NCBI RefSeq assembly: GCF_000186865.1
Contig: NW_008705580.1
Location: 618,357-633,633 of the forward strand
DNA length: 15,277 bases
From: Aureococcus anophagefferens
Taxonomy: Eukaryota > Sar > Pelagophyceae > Pelagomonadales > Pelagomonadaceae
Direction of reading: 5' to 3'
Below the pieces are notes generated by a model. It made no database searches and had not been told where the DNA came from. It saw only the letters and a list, made by a program, of their open reading frames with translations. The position numbers and the translations under genes were made by a program. Below, piece by piece: positions 1 to 8,244 of this stretch; the stretch's first letter is position 1, and each line of letters opens with the position of its first letter.

Positions 1-76
1 CACCTTGACGAGATGTTGACTTTCGTTGGTGCTCTGGGTGTTCTCCGGCTATCGACGCGGGGTCATTCCCACTTAA

Positions 77-352
77 ATGGCCACCGACACCCCGCCGACG
101 GACGCCGGCGAGCGTCGTCGCTCGGTTGTCCGGTCGTCCCCGGAGGTACCGTTTTCGGGGTTTTATTCGCGCGCGAACGCGGCCGCGGAGCGACGCGCGG
201 CCGCCGCGCGGAACGCGATCATCGAGTGGTCGGATTGGACATCGGATTCCCATCCAACGCGTCGGACTCGTCTTAGAACGCGTCACTACGGGTGGTTTCT
301 ACGGAAGCCACGCTACTGGGGGAGCCTCCGCAGAGCCGGAGCCACGGCTTAG
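77..352 (+). CDS. GC-rich hypothetical ORF, possible mobile-element remnant
   Basis: This is a 91-codon open frame starting at the first ATG. Its first ~57 codons are mostly G or C at the third position and encode an Arg/Ala-rich, probably helical stretch (NAAAERRAAAARNAIIEW at about residues 34-51). The last 30 codons lose the third-position bias and are Arg-rich, so the true coding part may stop or be broken near base 250. I recognise no family. The local base composition is far more GC-rich than the host genes further on and resembles the broken ORF at 10.2-10.7 kb, so an element-derived fragment is more likely than a host gene. Two other frames are also open here, which weakens the call. 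Confidence 0.25.
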   Translation: MATDTPPTDAGERRRSVVRSSPEVPFSGFYSRANAAAERRAAAARNAIIEWSDWTSDSHPTRRTRLRTRHYGWFLRKPRYWGSLRRAGATA

Positions 353-360
353 TGAGTTTA

Positions 361-408
361 GACCACCTATCATCATCCAGCTAAATAAAACTGCTGGTTG
401 TGGTGGTC
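361..408. terminator. Stem-loop presenting AATAAA, possible poly(A) hairpin
   Basis: GACCACC (361-367) pairs with GGTGGTC (402-408), and CCAGC (377-381) pairs with GCTGG (393-397). The apical loop holds AATAAA at 384-389. A polyadenylation hexamer held in a hairpin loop just downstream of a GC-rich open frame suggests the 3' end of a transcript or of a retroelement. That role is inferred; the pairing and hexamer are seen. Confidence 0.4.
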
Positions 409-731
409 CTCTCCCAGCTCGCCGCTTCCCCGGGGTCCGGGGTGGCGCGGCTTATATTTTTTGGCCCGCCCACCACCGTCCTTCGGCACAAATGAAGCAC
501 CCGCCCTACCCTGCCCTCCTCCATCCCCGCTGAGGTGGCTGCGCCATCCAAGCGCGGTCCGTCGGCCTTCATTCTGGCATCTTTAATTGAAACTGAGCTT
601 ACCCGCCCCTTGAGGGAGGATTTTACTTTGCTTCCTTTAGCTCAGGCTAGTGGGAGATACGAAAGGCCAAGTGGACGGAAATATTGTAGTTGCGGGTTTT
701 TAGTATTCTAGCTACTTGGGTGTTGTAAACG
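409..731. other. Spacer upstream of B9D2, no gene seen
   Basis: This is a GC-rich stretch (409-545) grading into more AT-rich sequence before the B9D2 reading frame. Short frames on both strands have no recognisable content. Any B9D2 promoter should lie here, but I see no convincing core element. Confidence 0.5.
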
Positions 732-1546
732 ATGAGCGCTACGGACGACGGAATCCGATGCCTGGCGGACGCCATATCAGATGTCGCGCCGATTCGATCG
801 TTGATTACTAACAGGATGAATCTGAACTTGCAAGCGGTGACTGCGCGCGAGAGCGAGGATATTTTTCCTGAAGTTTTGATCATGGGGGAGGTTTGTTTTG
901 GGATGGGGTTCCCGAGTGCTCGCTTCGGTTTGGCGTGCACATGGCACTTTCAGTGGGACGAGCCCTGGGTTCTCCTCGAGGCAATAGCTTCTGCCATTCA
1001 AATTTGATTATTCTTTTGTAGGGTTTGTCGCATGGCCAAACGCAAATTGCAGTTGCATCAGAAGAACATACTGTTCGATGGAACCACCCTCTTAATGTTC
1101 ACTTTGCCGTGCGATCGCCTCTTGGTTGGCCTAAACTTGTCCTAAGTGTCAATGAACTTGACGAGGTACGCAGATAGCGCCCTCACACGTGAGTAAAACA
1201 AATTGATACTCAATAGCACGGACGATCCCACCTGGCTGGTTACGGCTTTTGTAATTTACCCATGATCTCTGGTTCATCGCAAATTACCATTAGCTGTTGG
1301 CGTCCCACTGGTTCGATGCGGGATGAAGTGGCATCGTTTTTCATGGGCAATACCGCGAATCTGATTAATGATGATATTGTCTGTGGCAAAGCTGCTTGGA
1401 AAAGCCGATGCCGACTTGTCACTGAGCCCGCGGGAAAGGTGCGTTGCGAGACTATCTCCCAGGGGGAGACTTTTTGCTGGCAGGTGCAAATAGACGTCGA
1501 AATAGTCATGCGCCATTGCCACGCACATACAGGAAGATCTGTGTAA
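732..1546 (+). CDS. B9D2: B9 domain-containing protein 2 (ciliary transition zone), 4 exons
   Basis: Exons 732-980, 1022-1165, 1217-1438 and 1484-1546; all junctions are phase 0; 225 aa. The B9 domain covers nearly the whole protein from about residue 47: EVLIMGEV, then WVLLE/GLSHGQTQ across intron 1, WNHPLNVHFA (103-112), LGWPKL (117-122), HLAGYGFC (136-143), CWRPTGSMRDE (158-168) and a C-terminal VQIDVEIVMR. The pairing of LAGYGFC with CWRPxGS fits B9D2 better than B9D1 or MKS1. In the family, B9D2 works with B9D1 and MKS1 in the MKS module at the ciliary transition zone, gating membrane proteins. Human B9D2 is about 175 aa, so the first ~50 residues are an extension or the start is wrong; ATG 816 in the same frame gives 197 aa. 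Intron 1 (981-1021) needs a GC donor (GCAATA); introns 2 and 3 start GTACGC and GTGCGT. It implies a flagellated life stage. Confidence 0.85.
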
Positions 1547-1603
1547 GACTATCAGGCTAGTTTCCGTTAACCAGGCATCCAGGTTTGGGCGAGTGCACTG
1601 CCA

Positions 1604-1713
1604 CAACGGAACCGAATTCGCGGTCAGGGCAAACCCAACGGAACCGAGTCCGCGGCTTACTCGAACCGAGTTCACGGACAGGGCAAACCCAACGGAACCG
1701 AGTCCGCGGCTTA
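1604..1713. repeat. Tandem repeat, exact 35-bp copies at 54-bp spacing
   Basis: Bases 1625-1659 and 1679-1713 are identical 35-mers starting CAGGGCAAACCCAACGG. Shorter half-units related to AACGGAACCGA.TTCGCGG occur at 1604-1622 and 1661-1677. Read on the minus strand the core is GTTGGGTTTGCCCTG, which matches motifs at 2.65-2.91 kb and 7.86-7.96 kb on the plus strand, so this block belongs to a dispersed family. Confidence 0.85.
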
Positions 1714-1938
1714 GTCGCCCCCCGGGCGCGCGTATCTATGCCGCGTGTACGGCCGGATAGGTCACTAGCTTAGTAAAAGCAGAGGGCCGGGTGGCCACCA
1801 AGGCGATGCTGGAGCCGCAGAAAGAACCGGCCTCATCGAAGCGACTGGCGACCTGAACGGCCCAGGTAGCACCCTGAGCTACCCCTCTCTCACCCACTGC
1901 GCTCATCCTGCTTCTACGGACTGTACCTTAATGTCAAG

Positions 1939-2193
1939 TTGATGTACGGGGCTTGGATTCTTTACACGTGTTCGCTCTCTCCATTGATATTGGCATCTAA
2001 CTTCGGAGGAACCCAAGAAATCACCGCAGGAAGCAGGGCGCGCATGGAAGAAGTAGACGCGGTCGTTGCGAAACTCGAGGACAAACTGGGAAACAACTGG
2101 GCAGAGTTCACATCGTCACGCAACAGCTTCGGCGTCGAGGCCAACAGCATAGTGCGGAACCTCGACTCGTGGCGCGGAACCGAACAGGAGTGA
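1939..2193 (+). CDS. Hypothetical ORF, possible mobile-element fragment
   Basis: This is an 84-codon frame. Residues ~21-84 look protein-like: acidic, helical sequence with MEEVDAVVAKLEDKLGNNW near the middle and ending NLDSWRGTEQE. The first 20 residues look less so, and the true start or an upstream exon is unclear. I recognise no family. It lies in a repeat-filled spacer between convergent B9D2 and MCM7, which favours a remnant of a mobile element over a host gene. It could also be chance. Confidence 0.25.
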   Translation: MMYGAWILYTCSLSPLILASNFGGTQEITAGSRARMEEVDAVVAKLEDKLGNNWAEFTSSRNSFGVEANSIVRNLDSWRGTEQE

Positions 2194-2259
2194 CTCTACG
2201 TCCTCGAGAAATGCGAAGGTCACGGCATAGGCTGAACGGCCCCGCCGACGACGACTCTG

Positions 2260-2490
2260 ACTGAAACTACTCAGTCCCGACTCAGTTCGACCTGAGTACG
2301 ACCGCGCCCCCGCCCCCGACAACCACTCCAAACGGCAGCCCCAGCCACTGTGACCCCGAATATGGACGCCTCCGTCCGCCACGCCTCCTAGGGTAGGCTA
2401 ACTGTAATTGTTGTCTCGATCATCCACGGGAAATCCAGCGACCCGCAACCGCCCCCCATACTGAGACTGAGCCGGCTCAGTAGGCTCAGT
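2260..2490. mobile_element. Short element with imperfect terminal inverted repeats (MITE-like)
   Basis: The left end (2260-2286, starting ACTGAAACTACT) and the reverse complement of the right end (2490 back to 2466, starting ACTGAGCCTACT) match at about 20 of 25 aligned positions with one 2-base gap. Each end also folds on itself: GACTGA/TCAGTC at 2259-2276 and ACTCAG/CTGAGT at 2280-2297 on the left, and a perfect 16-bp palindrome at 2466-2481 on the right. The interior has no open frame of interest. No target-site duplication is visible, so the element call is inferred from the ends only. Confidence 0.4.
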
Positions 2491-2626
2491 ATGAGCCGCG
2501 GCGACCGGTCGCGCGGCGGCCCGGAAGAGGCCCCACCCGACCCCGCCGCGCACCCGCCGCCGCCCCACGGGCCCTACGGGCTCCTCGGACAGGGATGGCG
2601 CCAGACCCTGCGGCCAGACCCGGGGC

Positions 2627-2966
2627 CCTTAAGGGTGGCTAGGGAGGGGGGCAAGCCGCAAACTCAGCCTCGTTGGGTTTCCCGTGTCCAGGGCTCCCCC
2701 GGCAGAGACGGCGCCAGGAGAGGGGCATTTAAGGGCGACTAAGGGGCGTGCGGCTCAGCTTCGTTGGGTTTCTCGCGCTTCCAGGGTGCGGCGGGGGGGG
2801 GGTCGCCGCTGGGGGTCGCGGGCGCAGCGCGCGCGCGCCAAGCGGGGACGCCCGGGGGCGGGCAAGTCGCAAACCGAGTTCTGGGCAAGTCGCAAACCGA
2901 GTTCTGTTGGGGTTTCCGGGGGCGGCTGTCCACTCTGAGGACCTGCGGCTGTCCACTCTGAGGACC
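2627..2966. repeat. Degenerate GC-rich tandem repeats with 23-bp duplications
   Basis: Two degenerate units of about 100 bp (from ~2627 and ~2725) share a TTAAGGG start and a CGTTGGGTTTC core. They are followed by two exact-period duplications: 2860-2882/2883-2905 (GGGCAAGTCGCAAACCGAG...) and 2922-2944/2945-2966 (GCGGCTGTCCACTCTGAGG...), both with period 23. The array ends only a few bases before the MCM7 stop codon, so it probably forms the MCM7 3' flank or UTR. The short open frames here are by-products of GC richness. Confidence 0.7.
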
Positions 2967-2969
2967 AGG

Positions 2970-5242
2970 TCAGCAAAATTCAATTCGGGCATGATCTGCG
3001 CTGACGACTAGGACCCCAAGCTCTTCATACTCTTGAAGCATGGCTAAAAAGTCATGTTCACGTACAGCTTTCTTAATAGCAATATCTTTGATTTGTTGGA
3101 AGCTGACAGTGTGTGTCCCACGTTGACTTGCATAATTGCACAATACATTGAATGCTTTGGACTTGGGGTCAACAATTGCTATATCACAGCCATGATGACC
3201 GAGAGAAGCCTTTGATACATGCGTTAAACGACTGGCCTCATTGACATCGTTCTGATTTACAACGTCATCAAACCGAAGTCTTGCCAAGGCTTGAGACAAA
3301 CGAAGAATTGAAAGAAGTTGTCGCGGCGTGGCGGCACCTTGGCCATCATCAGCCGCAGCCTGGCGCCTATCTACGTAAGAGTCAATTATTGCATGGCTGA
3401 GATTAGAGGGCACGTGCGGATCGAATTGACGCGCTTGTGCAACGTACTGACGAATAAAAACTGAATCATATGGTTCGAAGTCCAAGTCAGGATTGGAAAG
3501 AAATCTGTGCACGTGCGTTACATGGCGGGCTAGTGCAATATCAGCCTCAACTTCGGGTTTGTCAAGTAGTAGGAATAGCAAATCAAATCTAGATAAGAGA
3601 CTGTTTGGCAGATTGATATTCTCTGCCATGGTTTTTTTTTTGTTGTATCGCCCGTAAAGAGGGTTCGCAGCGGCTAATACAGCCGACCTTGCATTCAAGG
3701 TCGTTGTGATACCTGCTTTAGCTATTGAAACGGTTTGCTGTTCCATGACCTCGTGAATAGCAGTACGGTCGTGTTCATCCATCTTATCAAACTCGTCTAT
3801 GCAACAGATTCCACAATCAGCAAGCACCAGGGCGCCGCCTTCGAGGGACATTTCCGAGGTTGTGGCATCCCGCACGACAGCTGCGGTTAATCCAACTCCT
3901 GATGACCCCTTTCCGGTGGTATAGACGCCGCGTGGACTCGTGGATGCAATGGACTTTAACAGTTGTGATTTAGCAACGCCAGGGTCGCCCATGAGGCAGA
4001 TATTCACATCACCACGTAAGCGAACGCCATCACCCAGAGTGCGTGTCACGCCACCTACTAGCTGCAGCAATAGTGCTCTTTTCACATCCTCGTGACCAAA
4101 TATTTCCGGGGCAATTGACCGGGACAGTCGAGAGTATGCATCAGGGGAATCCGCAACATCGTCAATCAAGGCATCAACCTTGTCATCTGCCTCGATTTCG
4201 CTATAATTTTTTTTTTCCTTATCGACTGACATTGCCTCCAAGAAAGTATCCGAAATGAGACCAGCTTTCATACCTCGAAAGCCAGAGAAACGTTGCGGGA
4301 GAAAAATGCCGCTAAGGGTCACAGTGTCCCCTGGAGCACATTGGCGTGTCAATTCACCACGACAGTGAACAGTAATTGATCGAGGAACATGTCCAACGGG
4401 AACGTGTAGAGGCAACTCCTGTACTCTCAACTCTTGGTACTTAACAAACTTTGATCCACGCGTCTGAGCAAATAATCGGCCGCCCATCTTGTTGGCATTA
4501 CATCGTTTCGAAGTACATTTTGAAAGTGGCAGGAAGTTTTTTTTTCGTGAAACATCATCATATACTTCACACCCACAAGTCTCACAGGTGTAAGTTACCA
4601 CTTCAACTAACGGTTTGACGTCTGAAGTACGTGTCACAATCCCACAAACTTTCACCAAACGCCCTATATCACACGCGCGCAACCCACGCAGTGCACCAGC
4701 AGGACTGCTCGCAGTTGGCAGTAGGCGAGTTTCATGTCTTCTTAATAGGGCAGTGGGGAATTCATCCACTGTAGATAGTCGATTACTCTCGAGAAACTCG
4801 CCACGTTCTGACGCAATAGAATTTCGCTCACCGGACGCCTGCATCACTGCCATCTGATGTTTTCGTTGCCTTTGAAGTTCATCGAAAACGTCCACACGTT
4901 CGGGGGAAGCTGAATCCATTTGTTGGAGCATCTCAGTTGCGATTCCATCAAATATGTTGACATAGCGTTTGGCATTTTTAACCACGCCGTGCACGAGGTC
5001 CTGCGAAAGTGACTCAAACAAGGAGTGTCGATGGGGCGGGGGATTGGGGAGATGGGATGCCGCACCCCAACATCGTCTTTTAAGTACTGGATTAAATCAT
5101 CAAGTTCTATGATAAGCACACGACTCTGGCGCAAATTAATGGCGTGTAGCGCTTGAATATACTTGTCTTGCTTGCTTTGTGGAAGGGATTTATCGCAAAA
5201 GCGAGAAAGAAAATTTCGCAGCGTATTGGTCTCCACGTCCAT
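2970..5242 (-). CDS. MCM7: DNA replication licensing factor MCM7, 2 exons
   Basis: Exon 1 is 5242-5072 and exon 2 is 5000-2970, giving 733 aa, close to the ~720 of animal MCM7. The start is ATG 5242, preceded by an in-frame TTG. Seen: a C4 zinc finger CETC...C(x4)C at ~196-224, TRGSKFVKYQE after it, the MCM signature region SIAPEIFGHEDVKRALLL, Walker A GDPGVAKS (~395-402), Walker B CIDEFD (~457-462), sensor AANP (~501-504) and arginine finger SRFD (~527-530). TRGS.F.K.QE and VPVGHVPRSITV identify MCM7 rather than other MCM subunits. MCM7 is one of six ATPases of the MCM2-7 helicase loaded at origins in the nucleus. The 71-nt intron is placed so that KDD joins DLVHG, donor GTTGGG; donor GTGCGG 6 nt later keeps frame and adds Val-Gly. 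All catalytic motifs are intact. Confidence 0.95.
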
Positions 5243-5394
5243 GATCAAGGATTATTTGAATTCACGCTTGAGCTCGAGATTAGACAAGGAGTACTAGCAG
5301 GAGCTCCAGGAGGCGCCGGCGGTCGACCATGTTAGAATCCGAGTATGCTAGTATGAAGCACCAGCATAGTATAGCATGAGCATAGCCAGTATAA
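5243..5394. repeat. MCM7 5' flank with interspersed AGCATAG motifs
   Basis: From about 5360 onward the hexamer AGCATA occurs seven times up to ~5480, spilling into the longer repeat that follows. It reads CTATGCT toward MCM7. The spacing is irregular, so it is a cryptic simple repeat rather than a spaced array. The MCM7 promoter should lie in this spacer; no core element is obvious. Confidence 0.5.
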
Positions 5395-5591
5395 GGCAGA
5401 CTTAGCATAGCCAGCATAGGCCAGTATGAGCGTCCCAGCATAGGGAGGATAGCATAGTCCCGAGTTAGGGTAGCATAGCCCCGGGCCAAGGAGCGGAATG
5501 TAGGCTCCCTAGGCAGCTGGCTTATCGCCAAGCGCACTTTGATTGTGCTTAATCACACTCGCGTTCTGGCCTCGATAGTCGCCGTTTATCA
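5395..5591. repeat. ~200-bp dispersed repeat, copy 1 (uninterrupted)
   Basis: This stretch matches 9414-9436 plus 9808-9989 at high identity, including long identical runs such as TGTAGGCTCCCTAGG and CTTATCGCCAAGCGCAC. Here the join AGCATAGGCCAG is continuous, whereas copy 2 carries an insertion at that point. Two small GC blocks differ: an extra CGGGGC-type block in copy 2 near 9831 and a CCGGGC-type block in copy 1 near 5480. AAGCGCA/TGTGCTT inside it can pair. It has no coding content that I recognise. Confidence 0.85.
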
Positions 5592-5892
5592 GTCGACTGC
5601 CGAACTGAAATGTTGGCAAAATTGTTGAATTATCGCCCCCGCCAGGCGCGCTCTTTGAGTAAGCGCGCTAATCGTATCGTGTGAGACACTCTTCAGGGTG
5701 TGGGGTCGCCGGTTCGGGTTGGAGGTCGTAATTGAATGTTCTACAAAGCGCTTACTTGAAGGGAAGCATCACCTTGGGTTATTCGTTTTCAGAGTTTGTT
5801 TTTGGCCTTGCCAATGCGCTCTAGATTATGTCTGTTATGGCTAACTAGGAAATAAATAGAAATAATAAGTAGTACAAGCGTGGCGTTATGTC
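5592..5892. other. 5' flank of the FN3-like gene, no gene seen
   Basis: This is moderate-GC sequence becoming AT-rich just before the ATG at 5893. GCGCGC at 5646-5651 and 5663-5668 can pair. MCM7 and the FN3-like gene diverge from this 650-bp spacer, so it may act as a two-way promoter, but no motif proves this. Confidence 0.4.
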
Positions 5893-7647
5893 ATGGAACG
5901 AATTGGCAAAAGACATGACAATCATAATACCTCTTCGGGAGATAGAGGTGGTGTGCCCTCAATCCAATGTAGACTACGCGCGGCACGAAATGAACTGTTT
6001 CGGCGTCTGAGCAAAGGTGTGAAGGGTAACGACATCATCCTCTCCAAATTGTCGACTGACGGAAAATGGGTGGCCCTATTCGATGGACCAACAAAGCAAC
6101 TGGACATCACTTGGATCACCTCGATGAATTCGAAGCCGCTGCTGAGCGAAGTTTATCGTGTTCAGAGCACGGGGCCAGGGTCTGCATTGCTGCGTGATGT
6201 CGCATGGCTTAGTGACCCAGAAGCACCACAAGTCATAGAAGTTGCACCGAGGGAGGTCGTGCTCGGATGGCCGGAAATCGATGGCCGCCAAGCGGGACTG
6301 CTACGGAGGGAGATGGCCCAGGGCGGCGCTGCATTTCAAGTCGAGGTGTGCGAAGGACCAGTTTGGCAACCAGCGAGAGTGCAACAGCGCCGAATTCTCT
6401 TGGCTGCCAAAGCGGCCGAAGATTTAACTAGGGGGGGGGGTAGGTCTACTTCAGCAGACGATGACCCTGTTCCGATGGATGGTCAGGGAGCATTTATGGC
6501 CCTCGAGGCAGTAGACGGTGTTGGTGGGGCACGTATTGTAGGTCTTCTGCCCGCAACTTGGTACCACATGCGCCTTCGGGTGACCTACGACGGATGCTCC
6601 GCTGCCGTGGGGCCGCCAGTCGCTGTCGCTACGAAATGTGGTCCGCCTGACACACCGATTCCACGACCCCAGGTTGTCGAGGAGCTTGTTGATCCTGGTA
6701 GCAATTCGACGGACGTCCTCTCGCTGGTGTCCCCACCAGCTGCGGCTCGCACACTAGGATGTTTAATTCACGACATTTCACCCACCACAATGGCTTCTTC
6801 TAGCGTTGGCCATCGCCTCAGAGTTTCGTGGGTTCGACCACGGACGAACGGATACCCAATTCAGTACTACATACTTCAACAGAGGGAGCTAGTCTTACCC
6901 CCGGTCTCGTCCGCAAAAAATAGGCGGCGGGTTGATGAGCGCACAATCCGTACTCTGCTCCATCCTTATTCCATGAATGATCCGCAAGTTACAGGGGAAC
7001 CACTGGGACAGAGAGCGAAAAGCTCGACATCAAAATGGACATCGTGGCGTGAGGTTCATGCCAACTTGCTCCCAGAGAGTCTCGTGCGCGCTCCGACACG
7101 ATGCCCAGCCTCCATCACAGCTGCGCGTCATGTGCTGGGACTAAGCTCTTCCTCGAATATCTCAGCAGCCTTTTCCTCGGCAGATATGCTCCACAGGGGC
7201 ACTGAACCACCACCACGATTCATCGCTATCGAGTTTAGAGTTGCTGCCGTCAATGCACTGGGAGCGTCGAAATTTTCTCAGGTCACACGTGTAACTGAAT
7301 TAGAGTGCCCGACATCCTTTCTACCCTCCGTTCGCAGCAACGAAGGCCCCAGTCATGATTCCCAATCTTCAGATCGGCACAAAAGCAGGCGGGTTTACTC
7401 TTCTGTGCTCGAAGCTGAGCTCGAGGAGCTGGCTTCGGCCCTAGAGTTTCCAGTTTCCCTTGGTCTAGTAAAAGATGCCCTCGATGCCACACGTGGAAAC
7501 TGCAGCTCACTCTTGAAGAGGACACATCCCCCCGTTTGCCGCAAAGAACAACCAAAGCAACGAACACTGCCATCGAAGACAAACCTGGGACTGTACTCCC
7601 CAGCACAGCGCATGGTCATGGATGATATAATTGGACGGCCGAAGTGA
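5893..7647 (+). CDS. Intronless fibronectin-III-like protein with UBA/CUE-like C-terminus
   Basis: 584 aa with no introns. Residues 1-105 are unassigned. Residues ~109-250 read as one fibronectin type III (FN3)-like domain: PEAPQVIEVAPREVVLGWPE, then a strand FQVEVCEG, and LLPATWYHMRLRVTYDGCSAAVGPPVAVAT, the usual L.P.T.Y..R..A pattern. Residues ~251-472 look like a second FN3: PPDTP, HRLRVSWVRPRTNGYPIQYYILQQRE, then after a ~100-residue low-complexity insertion, FIAIEFRVAAVNALGASKFSQ. Residues ~505-541 (LEELASALEFPVSLGLVKDAL..TRGNCSSLL) resemble a UBA/CUE helical bundle. There is no signal peptide or membrane segment, so it is probably cytosolic, unlike classic adhesive FN3 proteins. A role in binding proteins or ubiquitin is inference. 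A run of G at 6431-6439 encodes the glycines near residue 181. Downstream, no clear AATAAA. Confidence 0.75.
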   Translation: MERIGKRHDNHNTSSGDRGGVPSIQCRLRAARNELFRRLSKGVKGNDIILSKLSTDGKWVALFDGPTKQLDITWITSMNSKPLLSEVYRVQSTGPGSALLRDVAWLSDPEAPQVIEVAPREVVLGWPEIDGRQAGLLRREMAQGGAAFQVEVCEGPVWQPARVQQRRILLAAKAAEDLTRGGGRSTSADDDPVPMDGQGAFMALEAVDGVGGARIVGLLPATWYHMRLRVTYDGCSAAVGPPVAVATKCGPPDTPIPRPQVVEELVDPGSNSTDVLSLVSPPAAARTLGCLIHDISPTTMASSSVGHRLRVSWVRPRTNGYPIQYYILQQRELVLPPVSSAKNRRRVDERTIRTLLHPYSMNDPQVTGEPLGQRAKSSTSKWTSWREVHANLLPESLVRAPTRCPASITAARHVLGLSSSSNISAAFSSADMLHRGTEPPPRFIAIEFRVAAVNALGASKFSQVTRVTELECPTSFLPSVRSNEGPSHDSQSSDRHKSRRVYSSVLEAELEELASALEFPVSLGLVKDALDATRGNCSSLLKRTHPPVCRKEQPKQRTLPSKTNLGLYSPAQRMVMDDIIGRPK

Positions 7648-8244
7648 AGGAACTGGCGTGCACTTAGAGACAAGTCTACTTTTTGGCAACTTTTTAGCAC
7701 ACATGGATACTACACAGAGCTACTCAGGTAGGATTCGGTGGGCTATCTTGCGCCGGGCAGGCACAGCGCAATCACTGCGCGAAACAGCCAGTGCGTAGGG
7801 CTATCCTTCATTACTCGGGGGGGGGGGCTCGTCGCCCGTGTGCGCGGGCCATCGCTGTTGGGTTTGCTCTGGGCATTCTGGGTCGATGTCTATTGTGGCT
7901 GGAAAATGGTGGTATGGGGATCGCCGCGTTGAGTGGGTTTCCCGTGTCCACAGGGGCAGCTCGAGTATGTTCTGTCTAAAATCGAGCATAAATTCGCGAA
8001 ACTGGAGTGGTTACCACTCACTTATATATATCGGTACAGTAGTTTTCTATAGCGGCATCGGTAAAGTCAGCCGCTAAAGTCAGCGCACTCAGGAAAGTAC
8101 TCAGGGCCATTGGCACTGGCAGAGTAAGCTGGGGGATAGCTTATGCCCTCTAAGCGGAATGGAATAGGGCCGCCTAGACATCGCCAGTGCCGGGGCGTCG
8201 CCTGGGCATCGCCGTGGCTGTGCTTTCACGGCGGGCAGGCGCAC
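7648..8244. other. Convergent spacer with dispersed GTTGGGTTT repeat motifs
   Basis: No gene is seen between the convergent FN3-like gene and RPL11. GTTGGGTTTGCTCTGGGC (~7858) and GAGTGGGTTTCCCGTGTCC (~7932) match the repeat family at 1.6 and 2.65-2.9 kb. There is a run of 11 G at 7817-7827, a 7-bp inverted repeat GAGTGGT/ACCACTC at 8005-8019, a TATATATAT tract near 8022 and a 14-bp-spaced duplication of TAAAGTCAGC near 8061-8085. Both genes' 3' UTRs should lie here. Confidence 0.55.

Noticed and set aside
2491..2964. Several overlapping Pro/Arg/Gly-rich frames on both strands
   Set aside because: All six frames are open because of GC-rich tandem repeats; none is protein-like.
5360..5480. 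AGCATAG repeats as a CRISPR-like or spaced array
   Set aside because: Units are 6-7 bp, spacing is irregular, and the host is a eukaryote.
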